Shown: positions 53,570 to 64,000 of the stretch, in pieces
Layout: the number at the start of each line of letters is the position of its first letter
How positions within the stretch are numbered: position 1 is the stretch's first letter
Assembly (NCBI GenBank): GCA_020002185.1
Contig: CM034535.1
Span: 72,363,684 to 72,427,683 of the forward strand
Length of the DNA stretch: 64,000 nt
DNA from: Paraescarpia echinospica
Lineage: Eukaryota; Annelida; Polychaeta; Sabellida; Siboglinidae
Direction: 5' to 3'
The notes under the pieces: model-generated
Database searches by the model: none
Seen by the model: only the letters and a program-made list of their open reading frames with translations
What the model was told of the DNA's origin: nothing
Made by a program: the position numbers and the translations under genes

Positions 53570-54130
53570 TTTTAGCCCCTATGCTTTAACATGGGAAAAA
53601 TTTGATATATTTTAACATGAGAAAAATGTCCTATCCTTTAACATGGAGAAAATTCCCTATGCTTTAACATTGGCTTTAGCCCTTATGCTTTAACATGGGC
53701 TATGTAGGGTAAACAAGTAGGGGTAAATTGACACCTCCAACTCAAAATAGCGTCGTATACTTTTACGATAATAGCTCCTATCCTTTAACATGGGAAAAAA
53801 TTTCCTATCCTTTAACATGGAGAAAATTGGTAGGACAGGTTTCAGAGGATAATTTGGGGTAAATTGGAAGCTCCTATCCTTTAACATGGGGTTTAGCACC
53901 TATCTTTTAACATGGGGGAAATTCCCTATCGTTTAACATGGGGGAAATTCCCTATCGTTTAACATGGGGGAAATTCCCTATCTTTTAACATGGGGAAAAT
54001 TCCCTATCGTTTAACATGGAGAAAATTGGTAGGACAGTTATTTTTTTGAAGACATTTGGGGCAAATCGAACCTTCGAAAAATAAAAAATATAGGTAAATT
54101 TCGCTATGTTTTAACATGGGGTTTGAAGGA
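53570..54130 (+). repeat. About 25-bp minisatellite, right arm
   Basis: Units of the type CCTATCCTTTAACATGGGGA + AAATT, about 14 copies, partly interrupted. The left arm has a single copy in reverse orientation (41,338-41,355). Confidence 0.9.
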
Positions 54131-54600
54131 CTAAAAATCTAGGGGTAAATTGGAACCTTGATCTCAAAAAGTCGTCGTATACCTTTACGATAAATCGAAT
54201 TGACGTTTTGCCCTATTTTCAAAGTCCAACTTACCCCTTTTAGACCTATACGAAATGGGTCCAAATAAGGGCATTTATGCAAATGAGGCGAGCTCATTTG
54301 CATAATCCTTGACTTTGGAGTTGGATTGGAGTTGGAGGAAAATCCGTCAACATCCGGGTATTTCTCTATCTTTTAACATGGGAACCGGAACTACTTTTTT
54401 CACTTCCACCAATCATAATCATATTGCCTACGCTAAACCACCTATATTACTACTTTCAAATGTTTAAAATATCAATAGCCATGTAATGTATGTTGGTCAT
54501 GAACACTTACTGCATCCAGTTGATGGTAGATTTTGTTAGTTAAACATGTGCTGCTTGTACAAAGATTGCAAGTCCAAATGATGTTCATAGAAATGATCCA
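54131..54600. other. Right-arm non-coding interval
   Basis: Includes GATTGGAGTTGGAGGAAAAT (54,325-54,345), shared with 41,370-41,390. At 54,452-54,460 lies the empty site for the 4-kb element. No gene. Confidence 0.5.
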
Positions 54601-54601
54601 G

Positions 54602-54755
54602 AGGCCGGTTTCATGAAACGTTCTTAAAATTACGCAATTACTTAGCGTCAAGTGTTTGTGTAAAGTCTTAGGTTCGCTAATTAAAAGTACCTATTCAGGG
54701 CCTATGGCTCTTAGAGTTAAGAACGTTCGTAGCCGCTTCATGAAACTTCAATAAA
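54602..54755. mobile_element. Foldback MITE, right-arm copy
   Basis: Mirror of 36,995-37,139. The right terminal repeat is decayed (GCCGCTTCATGAAACTTC). Confidence 0.6.
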
Positions 54756-54947
54756 ACAGTTTGGGCCTATCATCATGCCGACAATGCTTTGTACCGGAAA
54801 GACGTAACTAGAAATGACGTAATAAGGTCTCCGTGCATTACGTACCTACGCAATAAACTGCTATCCCGTGTGTGGTTGCGCCAAAGCCGACTGCGATGTA
54901 ACGGGTCGGTCGGACTTCAAGGCTTGGCAGTGAACGTGGTGCGGACA

Positions 54948-54955
54948 TATATATG
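54948..54955 (+). promoter_or_regulatory. TATA-like promoter element of the right aminopeptidase copy
   Basis: TATATATG lies about 85 bp before the ATG at 55,038. Conserved in sequence and spacing with the left copy. Confidence 0.5.
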
Positions 54956-55037
54956 CTAACGTAAGTCCGACGTCAATGTACGGTCTGCTTCACGTTTTCG
55001 CTGGACAGAATTTGACGTCGTCTATCTGGTAAGGACA

Positions 55038-55867
55038 ATGTCCGCACCAAGCATCCACGAGATAGAAGTCGACGACAACATCGTTGATACTGAAACGACG
55101 TCAATACAACACGAAGACGTAGAAGAAAACAACGTCAGTGAAGTTGATTCTCCGTCCAAACAGGTCGATCCAGGACCAGGAGGACAGCCATGTGAACAAG
55201 CTCATCCCTCGGACATGAACGACGCTTATGTGAACGATGAAGAACAGGAACAGGCCACGTCATTCAGCAGGAAAGTACAGGTCATCATTGCCGCGGTCAG
55301 CTTCTGCGTCTTCGCCGTAATACTCGGGATCATGGTCGGTTTACCGATGAATTCATCGAAATGGTCGACGACAACGACAACGTCATTGACGACAACGACA
55401 ACGTCATCGACGACAACGACGACAACGACGAAGATGTCGATGACAACGACGACGATGGCGACGGCAACGACAATGATGGTCAACGAATCGTGGCACGATC
55501 CGATCCTTCCTTCCTATACTAAGCCGGTCGTCTACGATATGTGGTTATTCCCGAACATCTACCAATACGGCGACACATTCACCGGACGTGAAAACATAAC
55601 CGTCAGTGTTCTGCAAGACACAAACGATCTCCTTGTCCACTGCAAAGATATGGAAATCACGAAAGTCCTGGTGAGGCTGTCCTCTGGAATACCATTACAG
55701 GTCAACAAATATTTTCTGTTTCCTAAAAACCATTACTTGGTGGTACAAACAAAAGACACAATTCCAAAAGACTCGACGGTGATTCTGCAATTAGAGTTCA
55801 CAGGATCGCTGGCTGGTAGAAGCGGACTTTTCAAAAGCACGTATGTCAATGTGCTGTATGAGACAAG
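55038..55867 (+). CDS. M1 aminopeptidase exon 1, right copy
   Basis: Same structure as the left copy: acidic tail, membrane anchor (VIIAAVSFCVFAVILGIMVG), Thr-rich stalk, then WHDPILPSYTKPVVYDMWLF and domain I up to the donor GTACTG. The stalk is about 10 residues longer owing to ACGACG-type repeats. The frame is fully open and the TATA element is retained. Exon 2 follows at 56,395. No exons 3-6 exist downstream in this window, so the copy is truncated. Confidence 0.85.
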
Positions 55868-55869
55868 GT

Positions 55870-56394
55870 ACTGTATAATTTGTTCTTACGCAATTTGTTC
55901 TTAGGTAATTATGTTTGTGATTTTATAGCATGATGATTCATTAGTACATGTTGGAAGGGGTACATTTCGAATTTGGACAAATCTCTCATAACATCAGTTC
56001 CATATCATGATTAACACCTAGTCACACTTAATATACACGTATCTATTACAAGTCTAGTTATATCAATACATTTATTTGATTATTTATTATAATTCTCTTA
56101 CATTTCCTTTATATAGGTAACGTATTTTTCTTGTTAAGCTCACGTATTTTATAAACTTTATAACTTTAGCTGATTGCCGTCTATGCCCAACCTAAACTGG
56201 AAACGTTTTGCTTACACAAATAGAGAAAAGGTCGCGGAGTACATGGGACAAGTCACACTATACAGACACGCCAAAACAAACTTGATTACATGTGCGAAAC
56301 CTACTAAATGATATGTATATAAGGTCTATGCGTTTACACTGCGGCCGCCAGGATAAGCTGCAGCAGTGACCGTAGCGTCTGTACTCTTCTTCAG
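55870..56394. other. Intron 1 of the right aminopeptidase copy
   Basis: AT-rich; mirrors 35,311-35,870. Confidence 0.6.
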
Positions 56395-56536
56395 CTGGGT
56401 CTCCTTAACCCTATTCCAATTTTCGGATGCTCGGCGTGCGTTTCCATGCTTCGACGAACCACAGTATAAGGCGAATTTTAGCGTGACGTTGAAACACTGG
56501 ACCAACTACACGGCGCATTCTAACATGCCAGCGAAG
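56395..56536 (+). CDS. M1 aminopeptidase exon 2, right copy
   Basis: Encodes [20 protein letters not shown] and [18 protein letters not shown]. Acceptor CTTCAG at 56,394 and donor GTACTG at 56,537 are intact, phase 2 in and phase 0 out, as in the left copy. No partner exon was found downstream up to 64 kb. Confidence 0.85.
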
Positions 56537-56544
56537 GTACTGCA

Positions 56545-56705
56545 CGCACGAACACACACACGTACAAACATACACACACAAACACACACACACGCACGCA
56601 CGCACTCACACACCCACGCACTCACACACACACGTACACACATACACACACGCGTGCACACACGCACGCACTCACAAACACACACACACACACAAACACA
56701 CACAT
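56545..56705 (+). repeat. (CA)n/(CACG)n microsatellite, right arm
   Basis: Counterpart of 35,078-35,165, expanded and mixed. Confidence 0.9.
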
Positions 56706-56844
56706 TTTATAAAGTCTGGCGGTTGCTTCCTGTAATGGTGCAAGCATACGTATGTCATCGAGTCAATGATACTACTGTGGTAGGTACCACCTGTTTTACC
56801 GCTGACATTTACATGAACTTCCACGGTCGTCTCAGTCGCAACTA

Positions 56845-57320
56845 GAACGGGAGCCCAGCACTTTTATTTATGTAAAAAGGGCCAAAATGTTTGACCCCAC
56901 GTGTTGGAGGAACCATCTCCCGAAATCACAAAAATTAGTAGCTGCCGGGTCTTGGGTGGTGGAATGCCCTCTGAAGTGGGCAAAAAAGTACCCTTATTTG
57001 TGTGAACAGCGCCAATGCTAAAAACAGTTTCGAAAGTTTCCCTGATGTTCCCTGAGTACGGAATAAATAATGGCAGCAACTTTAGGGGATGGAACCCCCC
57101 CTGACAGCAGCCCTCGAAGGTGCAAAAAGTTCCTTTATTGATGTGAACCGCGCCAAGGCTAAAACCAGTTTCAAGAGTTTCCCTGGTGTTCCCCGAGTAC
57201 GGAACGTCCAATGCCAGCAGCTTTAATTGGTGGAATCCCCTGACAGCAACCCCCCAAAGATTGTCGTAATTGTATTTATTCGCGCAAACACCTAGCGGAT
57301 TTAGTAGTCCGGTAGATGGC
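56845..57320 (+). repeat. Dispersed repeat, intact right-arm copy
   Basis: Starts GAACGGGAGCCCAGCACTTT. Contains two of the 140-bp tandem units with CCGAGTACGGAA. It serves as the empty site for the LINE at 31,311-34,689. The 25,390-25,895 copy is in the same orientation. Confidence 0.88.
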
Positions 57321-57329
57321 GCCAACCGA

Positions 57330-58560
57330 TATGCAGCAAAATGTCTATCGAGTCGCTACGCAAATATCGTTTGTTTGTAGGTGTACGTATTTTGTAAGCT
57401 GATTATGATAGATGACTACATACCATTCTGACTTTTTAAAATAATTTTAGGGTGGTGTGATATCGCCCTGTTTTGTTTAGGCTTAACCCTCTGGTCAGTC
57501 TGGACATTGAGACGTAGCATCCACTTCACGCAGGTGCAAGCTGGTGTTAGAATGCGTTAAATTTTAAAAGTAAACGCAACAATATCCCGGCAGCGTATCT
57601 ACAGACTACACAAAGATATTGGGTAATTGGCTCGGGGGCAAACTTAGTATCCCGCTACTGAGTTAGTTTTCCATTCAACTATGTAGTGCCGCAACAGGTT
57701 TTATATATATATATACACTAAGTTTGCCCTTGCTCAACAAGGGGACTATTCAGTGATATATACATATATATATATATATATATCCCCTTGCTGTGCGGTC
57801 CCTCTTCTGCATTAAGTGTTTTGTTATTAAAACATAAGTCCACATAAATAAATATAATTATCCAAGATGTACTGTGTGGAAGGTAGGAGACTGACTGTGT
57901 GTCCCCTGTAGATAGGCCGCCCGCCTTGTAATGCCGAAATACCAGATGGGGTACAGCGTTACATTGTCACTGTTGCAGATCTAGTGTTATTGTGAAATAT
58001 TTAATTATTTGGTACTTTGATGCACCGCTATTATTGATTGATTGGAGTAGTTCAGCATTCAAAATGTGTACTAGGTACATGTACTGGTAATTGCCCGAGC
58101 TACACGTGCATGTTTCCACTCGTTAAGAGGTTCAGCAAATCCATTCAACTTTATAAATTGTAGGCTCTAGTGCGTAAAGGTAATGACCGCCAAAATGTAG
58201 TTTTAATTTTTATAAAATTATAGTTTATTGTGTGAAAACTTTGTTTTAGATTTATTTGTATCTGTTCTGTTTCAAATAATGAGCGAATTAGTGTACTTTA
58301 TTACAGCGCTCGGCATTAATAGTGACAGTTTCGTTATATATCTAGGACCATTATTTAACTAGTTAACGTGTTTGTATAAAGGCTGTCGTAAATTAATACT
58401 CTATCAACATTTATTCGCATCGATTAGTTTGAGATTTTATTCACTTTCCATTAATCTAATAATAATTAAGGAAGGTTAAGTTATTATGCTAACACACGTA
58501 TTTCATGCTTACTGAGTATAGAAACGTACAAAAATAACAACGAATATGCAACTGGTAGTG
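57330..58560. other. Right-arm non-coding interval
   Basis: Mirrors 30,100-31,190, except for about 270 bp at 57,715-57,985 with an (AT)n tract and a CCCCTTG/CAAGGGG hairpin. No gene recognised. Confidence 0.5.
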
Positions 58561-58561
58561 G

Positions 58562-58640
58562 CAGTAGTATTATAGAGTTTTGTAATACGCCATCGGGGAG
58601 GGGTTGTCGGTGCCCCAATGGAGAACTCTATAATACTACT
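58562..58640. mobile_element. 79-bp foldback element, right arm only
   Basis: Arms AGTAGTATTATAGAGTTTT and, inverted, AGTAGTATTATAGAGTTC. The mirror site (left about 30,133-30,140) lacks it. Confidence 0.65.
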
Positions 58641-59039
58641 AGCGACATTTTAAGACCGATTTTATTCGATCACATCATGCAGTACCCCTGAAATCTCGAT
58701 AATGTCGTATTGCCTTTTACACGTATCTGTACACGTTCGCAAGCTGAACCTTCAAATTGCGATTAAAGAAAGTAACGAACAATTAAATGTCCATTTTAAT
58801 GACAGATAATGGTAACCTATACCCCGAGTTGCATCATTTACGAAAGAAGAGAAACCCGGATTGACATCTTTCAAACCCTGGAAACTGGGAAACAGTCATG
58901 AATGCTGTCAGACGTCGACTGACACTTCAGAACGATCAGTTCTATAGCGCAACGGAATAAATTAGCACGAATACAGAAGAGGGTGACACCTGTTATAACT
59001 CTAAATTTAAGTTGGTTCTGCACCTACCAGTGGACCACC

Positions 59040-60165
59040 AGCCAGCAAAACCACCCGGTCGAAGTATTCGAGAATTACACCACCGTTCAACAGAAGAGGC
59101 ACTATTGAACAGAAGGGCCTTTTCTCTGTGAAGAAGAGGAGTAAACAGTCCAAGAAGCATGAACGCCTGTACTGATGTCTTACTACATAGGGAGCAAGTC
59201 GATCATTCGTGCGGCAAAGACAAAATGTGAAGTTAGGATCCTCAGACTAGGCGAAGATCTCATTGCAAGGGGGCGAGGTACCGTAACTGATGTCGGCGCG
59301 ATTACGCATGGCAAGAAACGAAGGAGGAAGAGCAAAAGACACGTTGAAAGAAACACGATGAAGCCTTCCGAAAACTATCGAAGTTCCTTGAGAACGAAGT
59401 CATCAAAAAGAAATCTCTCATGCTGGCGACGGTAGTGTTGAGCTTGTACAAAGAACAGTTCCTTGCTGTCGGGGGAATTCAAGACGATATCAATAAGCAA
59501 TCTGTGCAAAGTCTCATGTTAAAAGTGAATGAACGTTTTGAAGATATCTTCGTCGACAAACAAGCGAACAAATTGGGAACATTCGTTTACCATTCGTTAC
59601 TTACCCATAGCGGGGGCGATTGTTATGTTAACCGATTCTGATTCCAAGACTGAAGCAATCAGATGTGCAGCCATGGCTTTGCGCACATAAATTCTTGCAA
59701 TGTCCCCATGAAAGACTCACCACCCTCTTCAGTTCACACTCTGTAGGAGTTCCCTCCCCACATTCCCCAACTGGTGGTCCTGTTTTTCCACACGCTCCTC
59801 GGAGCTGCTTGCGACATGAATCAGACTGCAGGAAACCAGTCGTCGGAAATTGCCACTTTGAACTGGCCTTTTCGGGGGGTTGAATGCCTTCTCACAACCG
59901 ATGTACCAGGATCCAACAACTTCTGGCTGCTGTCGTGGAACGAGCACTGTTCGGAGATGGAGAAAATGAAAACGATGTTAGACTGTGACAACACTCTCGA
60001 ACACTCAGTCAGTCTCTAGAGATTGCATTGCACAAGAATCTCATGAGGGGATATGAGAGTTTCTTCCATTATGTCATTGAAGGACAGTACTTAAGCATGG
60101 CATCATTCTGGGCTATCTATGTGTACCCCATCAACCGGGTATATCGAGAATTGCAACTGTCCAAT
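59040..60165 (+). pseudogene. Unrecognised protein gene, right-arm copy
   Basis: Mirror of the left copy at 28,820-30,060. Basic N-terminal region (KKRSKQSKKHERLY at about 59,125-59,170, HGKKRRRKSKRH at 59,310), then MLATVVLSLYKEQFLAVGG (59,420). The frame breaks near 59,604, and parts equal to the left central region are deleted around 59,870-59,960. The block YESFFHYVIEGQYLSMASFW follows at 60,050. Upstream coding-like sequence at 59,040-59,100 has no counterpart on the left. This copy is clearly broken. Confidence 0.55.
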
Positions 60166-60588
60166 CTCCCACTAATAATAATAATAATACAATTTATTTG
60201 TATAGCGCCCGAATCAATCAGATTGCTCTTAGGCGCTTTACACGCATGTACACGTAACTATTTAGAATTGTATTATAGATAGAAACATTCTAAAATGTAT
60301 ACAATAAAATAATAATTAAAACATTCATTACATAATTATTAGATCTCCATGTACAAAAAATTAAACATATATATGATACGAATTAAACAATATAAAATAA
60401 ATAGGTGAATTAAAATGTAATAAATAATTTTAAAATAATAATAATAATTACATAAAATATGGGTAAGTGAATTTGATGAAGTCCACGTGATCATATTACA
60501 GAAACGCTTATCTAAAAAGGTGTGTTCTAAGAAGTGTTTTGAACTGTGGCTGTGTCTTTGCCATCCTGACACAGTCCGGCAGTCTGTT

Positions 60589-61069
60589 TCATAGACTGGC
60601 TGCAGCTAGAGCAAAACGGCGATCACCGTGAGTGACCGTCTGCGAAGCCGGAAGTAACAGTAGCGGCAAAGACGCAGATCTCAGTTGCCGATTCGGTTGA
60701 CGTCGGTTCAGTAACTCCGCGAGATAATTCGGTACCAGGTTAAGCATCACAGAGTTCACAAACACAAGCTTTATATGTCGGGCGCACACAGATAGGTAAC
60801 CAGTGCAGGTGCTGCAGTACTGGAGTGACGTGGTCGTCCTTCCTCGTACGGCAGACGAGGCAGTATGCGCAGTTTTGCACTCGTTGCAAACGCGGCAGCG
60901 TCGTCTGCGGAAGGCGATAGAGTAATGAATTTGCATAATCGAGGCTTAAAGTCACGAGCGCGTGCACCAGAGTTTTACAAGCATCATCAGTGATGCTTAG
61001 CCGAATGTGTCCAATGTTGCGAATCTGGTGGTAGCACGACTTTGCTATCTGTGCAACCTGTGCTTCCAT
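60589..61069 (-). pseudogene. LINE ORF2 C-terminal region, right-arm copy
   Basis: SLDYANSLLYRLPQTTLPRL, VQNCAYCLVCRTRKDDHVTP and LQHLHWLPICVRPTYK in one frame, then NYLAELLNRRQPNRQLRSAS in another. It retains the VQNCAYCLVC block that is shortened in the left copy. Confidence 0.85.
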
Positions 61070-61093
61070 AGTTAGACCGCTGTCAAGTATGAC

Positions 61094-61477
61094 TCATAGG
61101 TTGCGTACGGATGATTTTGGCACAACCCGATGTCTGCCAATTGTCACGGAAATATCGGAGGGCACGTCGTTTCGTTGTTTTGAGATGAGGAAGATGACAG
61201 CCTCTGACTTCTCGGACTTAAGTTGGTTTCGTTCAAACCAGTCGGTCACCTCCGCTACACATTGTTCAATCTTCGTTATTGCTGCAGTGATGGGTAGATC
61301 GTGCTCCACTGTCATGTAAATTTGCGTGTCATCCGCATAGCAATGGTATTGCATGCCGTGTCGTGCAACGATGTCGCCAATACGTCTTGTGTATATGCAG
61401 TATAATATAGGCGTACGCACAGACCCTTGTGGGACACCACATTTCAAAACACAATCAGTTGAAATTGCGCTGTCCAC
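61094..61477 (-). pseudogene. LINE RT core with YADD, right-arm copy
   Basis: CGVPQGSVRTPILYCIYTRR and QYHCYADDTQIYMTVE; 127 codons nearly identical to the left copy. Frameshifts follow at both ends. Confidence 0.88.
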
Positions 61478-62439
61478 GGCGACTCTTTGATAACGATCAG
61501 TGATTTACGACTACAGCCATGCAAGTGCCGACTCTGTGACGCCGAACGAGTGTTCCGATCGAGTCATAAAGAAATAGTGATTTATTGTGTCGAATACGCT
61601 GGACAAATCTAGCATCACGAGAACAGTCTTGCACTTTTTATCCAGCGCCGCGACGATGTCGAGTGGCTATGGCGGTATGCTGATTGAAAATGATCACGCA
61701 AAGTGTTCATTATTATCAAGGTGATTGTTGAGTTGTCGTGCAATCACTTTTTCAAAAAGTGTTGGTACAAACGGCAAGTTCGAAACCAGGCCGTAATTGC
61801 ACAAAACATCTTCATCAAGCGTCATTTTTACGACTGGTGTAACGCCCGTATGCTTGTACACGTCAGGTACCATTGAACTTTCTGTGAAGCGTGTCAACAG
61901 AGCACCACCAAAAGCAGTGTCGTCGCCGAATCCACCCGCCATAGCATATGAACTATGATCTCCACTGTGAACTATGCTTTGCCGGATGTCATTCACTTTC
62001 TTCACGAAGTGGTTGCCGAAACGCTAGGCCAAATCACTCGAAGAAACAAACAACGGCAGTTTCGCAAAGCCAGTGTATCCAATAAGGTCTTTCGTGCAGT
62101 TGAAGAGCTTCTTTTGGTCACACCCACAACTTGCAATCTTGTCGGAATAGTAACTACGCCTCGTGGTGAGTAACATATGGTTTACGGCCACACATTGCGC
62201 ACGATATGCTTGGTGGTGGACCTCGAGGCCAGTACGTAGCTAAGTCCGCTCCCCTCGCCGTCGGTTCTGCTTCTCACGCCACAGTTCGTCGGTGTACCAC
62301 GGCGAGTTAGGTCGCAAGGTTACGGTTTTCTCGAGCAAGGGAGCGTGGTGATCGATAATTCGACCTAATCCAGTGTCGTATGCTTCCACCATTGCCCCAG
62401 CAGGTCTATCAATGTCCAAATCTGACATATGTAATATCT

Positions 62440-62590
62440 TTGCATACTACAGGTAATTGTCCCCAGTCCCACCGCAGGTAACTGTCCCACCAGAGGTAAC
62501 TCCCCCTCTCCTATTACACGTAACAGTCCCCTGTCTCATTACGGGTAACTGTCCCACCAGAGGGAACAGCCCCCTCGCCTACTGCAAGAA
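62440..62590 (-). repeat. G-rich minisatellite, right-arm copy
   Basis: Mirror of 26,240-26,380. The block on the other side of the LINE is almost fully deleted here (CAACTGTCCAATCTCCCAC, 60,154-60,172). Confidence 0.85.
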
Positions 62591-62905
62591 GATATAGAAC
62601 AATTATCCTGTCGCGTCTGTACTGACGATAATGTGCTGAAGATATATGAACACTTACCCTGTCACGTCTATACTGATGATGTGTGTGGTAAAGATATAAT
62701 GTTAACAGTTATCCTGTCGCGTTTGTATGTATACTGATAAGCAGAGTGAACATTTATTCTGTTACGACGGTTGAACGTGCTGAAAATATGTTAACAGTTG
62801 TCCTGTTGCGTTTGTACTAATGATGGACGTACTGAAGATATAATTATGAACAGTTAAACATGTTGCATGGTCCTGTACATAACTAAGTTAATTTGTTAAG
62901 TCACA

Positions 62906-63218
62906 ATTCGTGGCGCATGCGTGGGTTAAGATGGCCGCTTCTTTTTTTCGCGCGACGATTTGAAATCTTGTAATCTCTGATTAGCTAGCTAAACGCAAGA
63001 TCTGACAAGTATTCAGCATCTCGACTAGCCCTTAAAGCATTTCTTTACCAACCGGGGAAGTAACTTAAGCTATAAAGCGGATTTTTACCGATTTTGAGAA
63101 CTTTTGGGTGATGAACCTTGGGCGTGAGTACGCAAACCCAGTACTTCCGATAAAATGTAAACAATGCATTCAACTCCGATGCTTAGCGTCAAACGCGGAC
63201 ATCCTACTATTTTCGCTC
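62906..63218. other. Unique sequence beyond the right arm end
   Basis: No match to the left flank and no gene before the ORF at 63,219. Confidence 0.5.
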
Positions 63219-64000
63219 ATGCTTACATCACGTTGTAAAAACATCAAAACCTTCATCGTATTGCGGAAGTATCTTTCGATACAGCCAAGGATTTACGAGT
63301 TTTATCGAATAGACATCGTAGACTCACTTTTCGCATTCCCAACCCTGGATAGCGACAAACTGACGGCACCAGCTGCTGCTTCATTTCCATATCTCCAAGC
63401 TGAAGTATGTATGAATTCGTTTCCCTGTCGAACCTGTACCCGAGCAGTGAAATGGAAGGACAGAGGTATCGCATGCGACAGCTGCAATACTTGGTTCCAT
63501 GCGTCCTGCATAGGCATGCGTAACAAAACCTACATCGCACAGTCAGACATATTTTGGCAGTGCTACAACTGCGGCCTACCAAACTTTTCCAGTGAACTGT
63601 TTGTTTCCATATCTGCCGGTACTGCACATAATACACACTCCTCTCTACTTGACATCTCCAGGGCCTCTTCCCTGTCTCACTTCCAGAACCGAAGCGATCT
63701 AACAGTCCATATAGGATATTCCCTGTCTCAATCCTCACCTGTGAACTGCGACTCTACCCAACAGAAACCAAACTCCTCATTCAATACCCTCTCCAGCGAT
63801 TCGTCCAACTGCAGTGTGGCCACAGCACCGGTAAAGGCAAACCAAACTCTCAGAATGTTAGTAATCAACTTCCAGAGCCTGACGCCAAAGAAGGCAGAAT
63901 TTTGGAACCTGCTTCAGACCACTATTCCAGATATAATCCTAGGATCAGAAACGTGGCTCAGGCCGGACATAGCCGACGCAGAAGTCTTCCCACCGAACTT
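63219..64000 (+). CDS. LINE ORF with PHD finger and endonuclease, runs off the window
   Basis: The frame is open from ATG 63,219 to the window end (260 codons). About residues 70-125 form a PHD-type C4HC3 finger: CRTC, CDSCNTWFHASCIGM and CYNC. A Ser-rich linker follows, then the start of an AP endonuclease: LRMLVINFQSLTPKKAEFW and PDIILGSETWLRPDIADAEV with the catalytic Glu. PHD plus APE is the N-terminal layout of several aquatic-animal LINEs. No stop is seen in this part, so this copy may be more intact than the others. The start codon choice is tentative. Confidence 0.8.
   Translation, partial: MLTSRCKNIKTFIVLRKYLSIQPRIYEFYRIDIVDSLFAFPTLDSDKLTAPAAASFPYLQAEVCMNSFPCRTCTRAVKWKDRGIACDSCNTWFHASCIGMRNKTYIAQSDIFWQCYNCGLPNFSSELFVSISAGTAHNTHSSLLDISRASSLSHFQNRSDLTVHIGYSLSQSSPVNCDSTQQKPNSSFNTLSSDSSNCSVATAPVKANQTLRMLVINFQSLTPKKAEFWNLLQTTIPDIILGSETWLRPDIADAEVFPPN

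Larger units (their letters stand above)
60176..62440 (-). mobile_element. L2-like LINE, right-arm copy
   Basis: Mirror of 26,380-28,755. It ends in (TAA)n at 60,176-60,190 and is more decayed: the C-terminal region is split into 60,589-60,936 and 60,740-61,069, and the linker and RT N-terminal part are shortened (61,694-62,005). Confidence 0.9.
46233..62905 (-). repeat. Right arm of the 37-kb imperfect palindrome
   Basis: Mirror of 25,915-45,133. Right-only insertions are the gypsy remnant 46,632-48,680, a LINE tail 52,345-52,712, expanded satellites 52,713-54,120, a short foldback 58,562-58,640 and about 370 bp at 58,716-59,090. Most aligned stretches differ by a few percent by eye, with many indels. 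Confidence 0.92.

Noticed and set aside
25915..62905. Palindrome as a giant Polinton/Maverick-type element with long terminal repeats
   Set aside because: No DNA polymerase B, integrase, ATPase or capsid gene is present, and the arms include host exons.

Overview
The window is eukaryotic, from an animal. It has GT-AG introns, TATA and polyadenylation signals, long AT-rich non-coding stretches, micro- and minisatellites, and a dense, nested load of animal-type transposons (CR1 and L2-like LINEs, Ty3/gypsy LTR elements, a THAP/TTAA DNA transposon, MITEs). The repertoire suits a marine invertebrate such as a mollusc, lancelet or hemichordate, but I cannot name the species. No bacterial operons, CRISPR arrays or rRNA/tRNA genes were seen.

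Left unique region (1-25.9 kb): a decayed LINE (1-3.7 kb, +), a decayed CR1 LINE (4.26-7.1 kb, -), a broken PIN-like nuclease-family gene (8.95-10.0 kb), and an approximately 11-kb gypsy element on the minus strand. The gypsy gag gene is split at a TTAA by a 6.3-kb Kolobok-like DNA transposon. That transposon carries two convergent genes, a P2X7-C-domain-like gene and a THAP transposase. From 21.37 to 25.27 kb lie four small minus-strand exons of an M1 zinc aminopeptidase (aminopeptidase N type) with an intact HEXXH-X18-E site.

Palindromic region (25.9-62.9 kb): two arms, roughly 25,915-45,133 and 46,233-62,905, are reverse-complement copies around a 1.1-kb unique centre. From the outside inward each arm carries a G-rich minisatellite, an L2-like LINE, an unrecognised gene, a promoter plus aminopeptidase exons 1-2, internal repeats, a GGAA/TTCC microsatellite bracketed by a palindromic satellite, and a 68-codon zinc-finger-like ORF that ends where homology ends. 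The left copy of the aminopeptidase continues into exons 3-6 outside the arm, so that gene runs 36.7 to below 21.4 kb. The right copy has only exons 1-2. Arm-specific insertions show the arms have evolved separately: a LINE at 31.3-34.7 kb and a 4-kb inverted-repeat element at 37.26-41.26 kb on the left; a gutted gypsy element at 46.6-48.7 kb, a LINE tail at 52.3-52.7 kb and two expanded satellites at 52.7-54.1 kb on the right.

The 1.1-kb centre is unusual. It has a CTCF-like motif, repeated ETS/CRE/YY1-type modules, and a promoter-like string (E-box, CCAAT, POU octamer, TATA) followed by a splice-donor-like site. Right edge (62.9-64 kb): the start of another LINE with a PHD finger and an AP-endonuclease domain, open off the end of the window.
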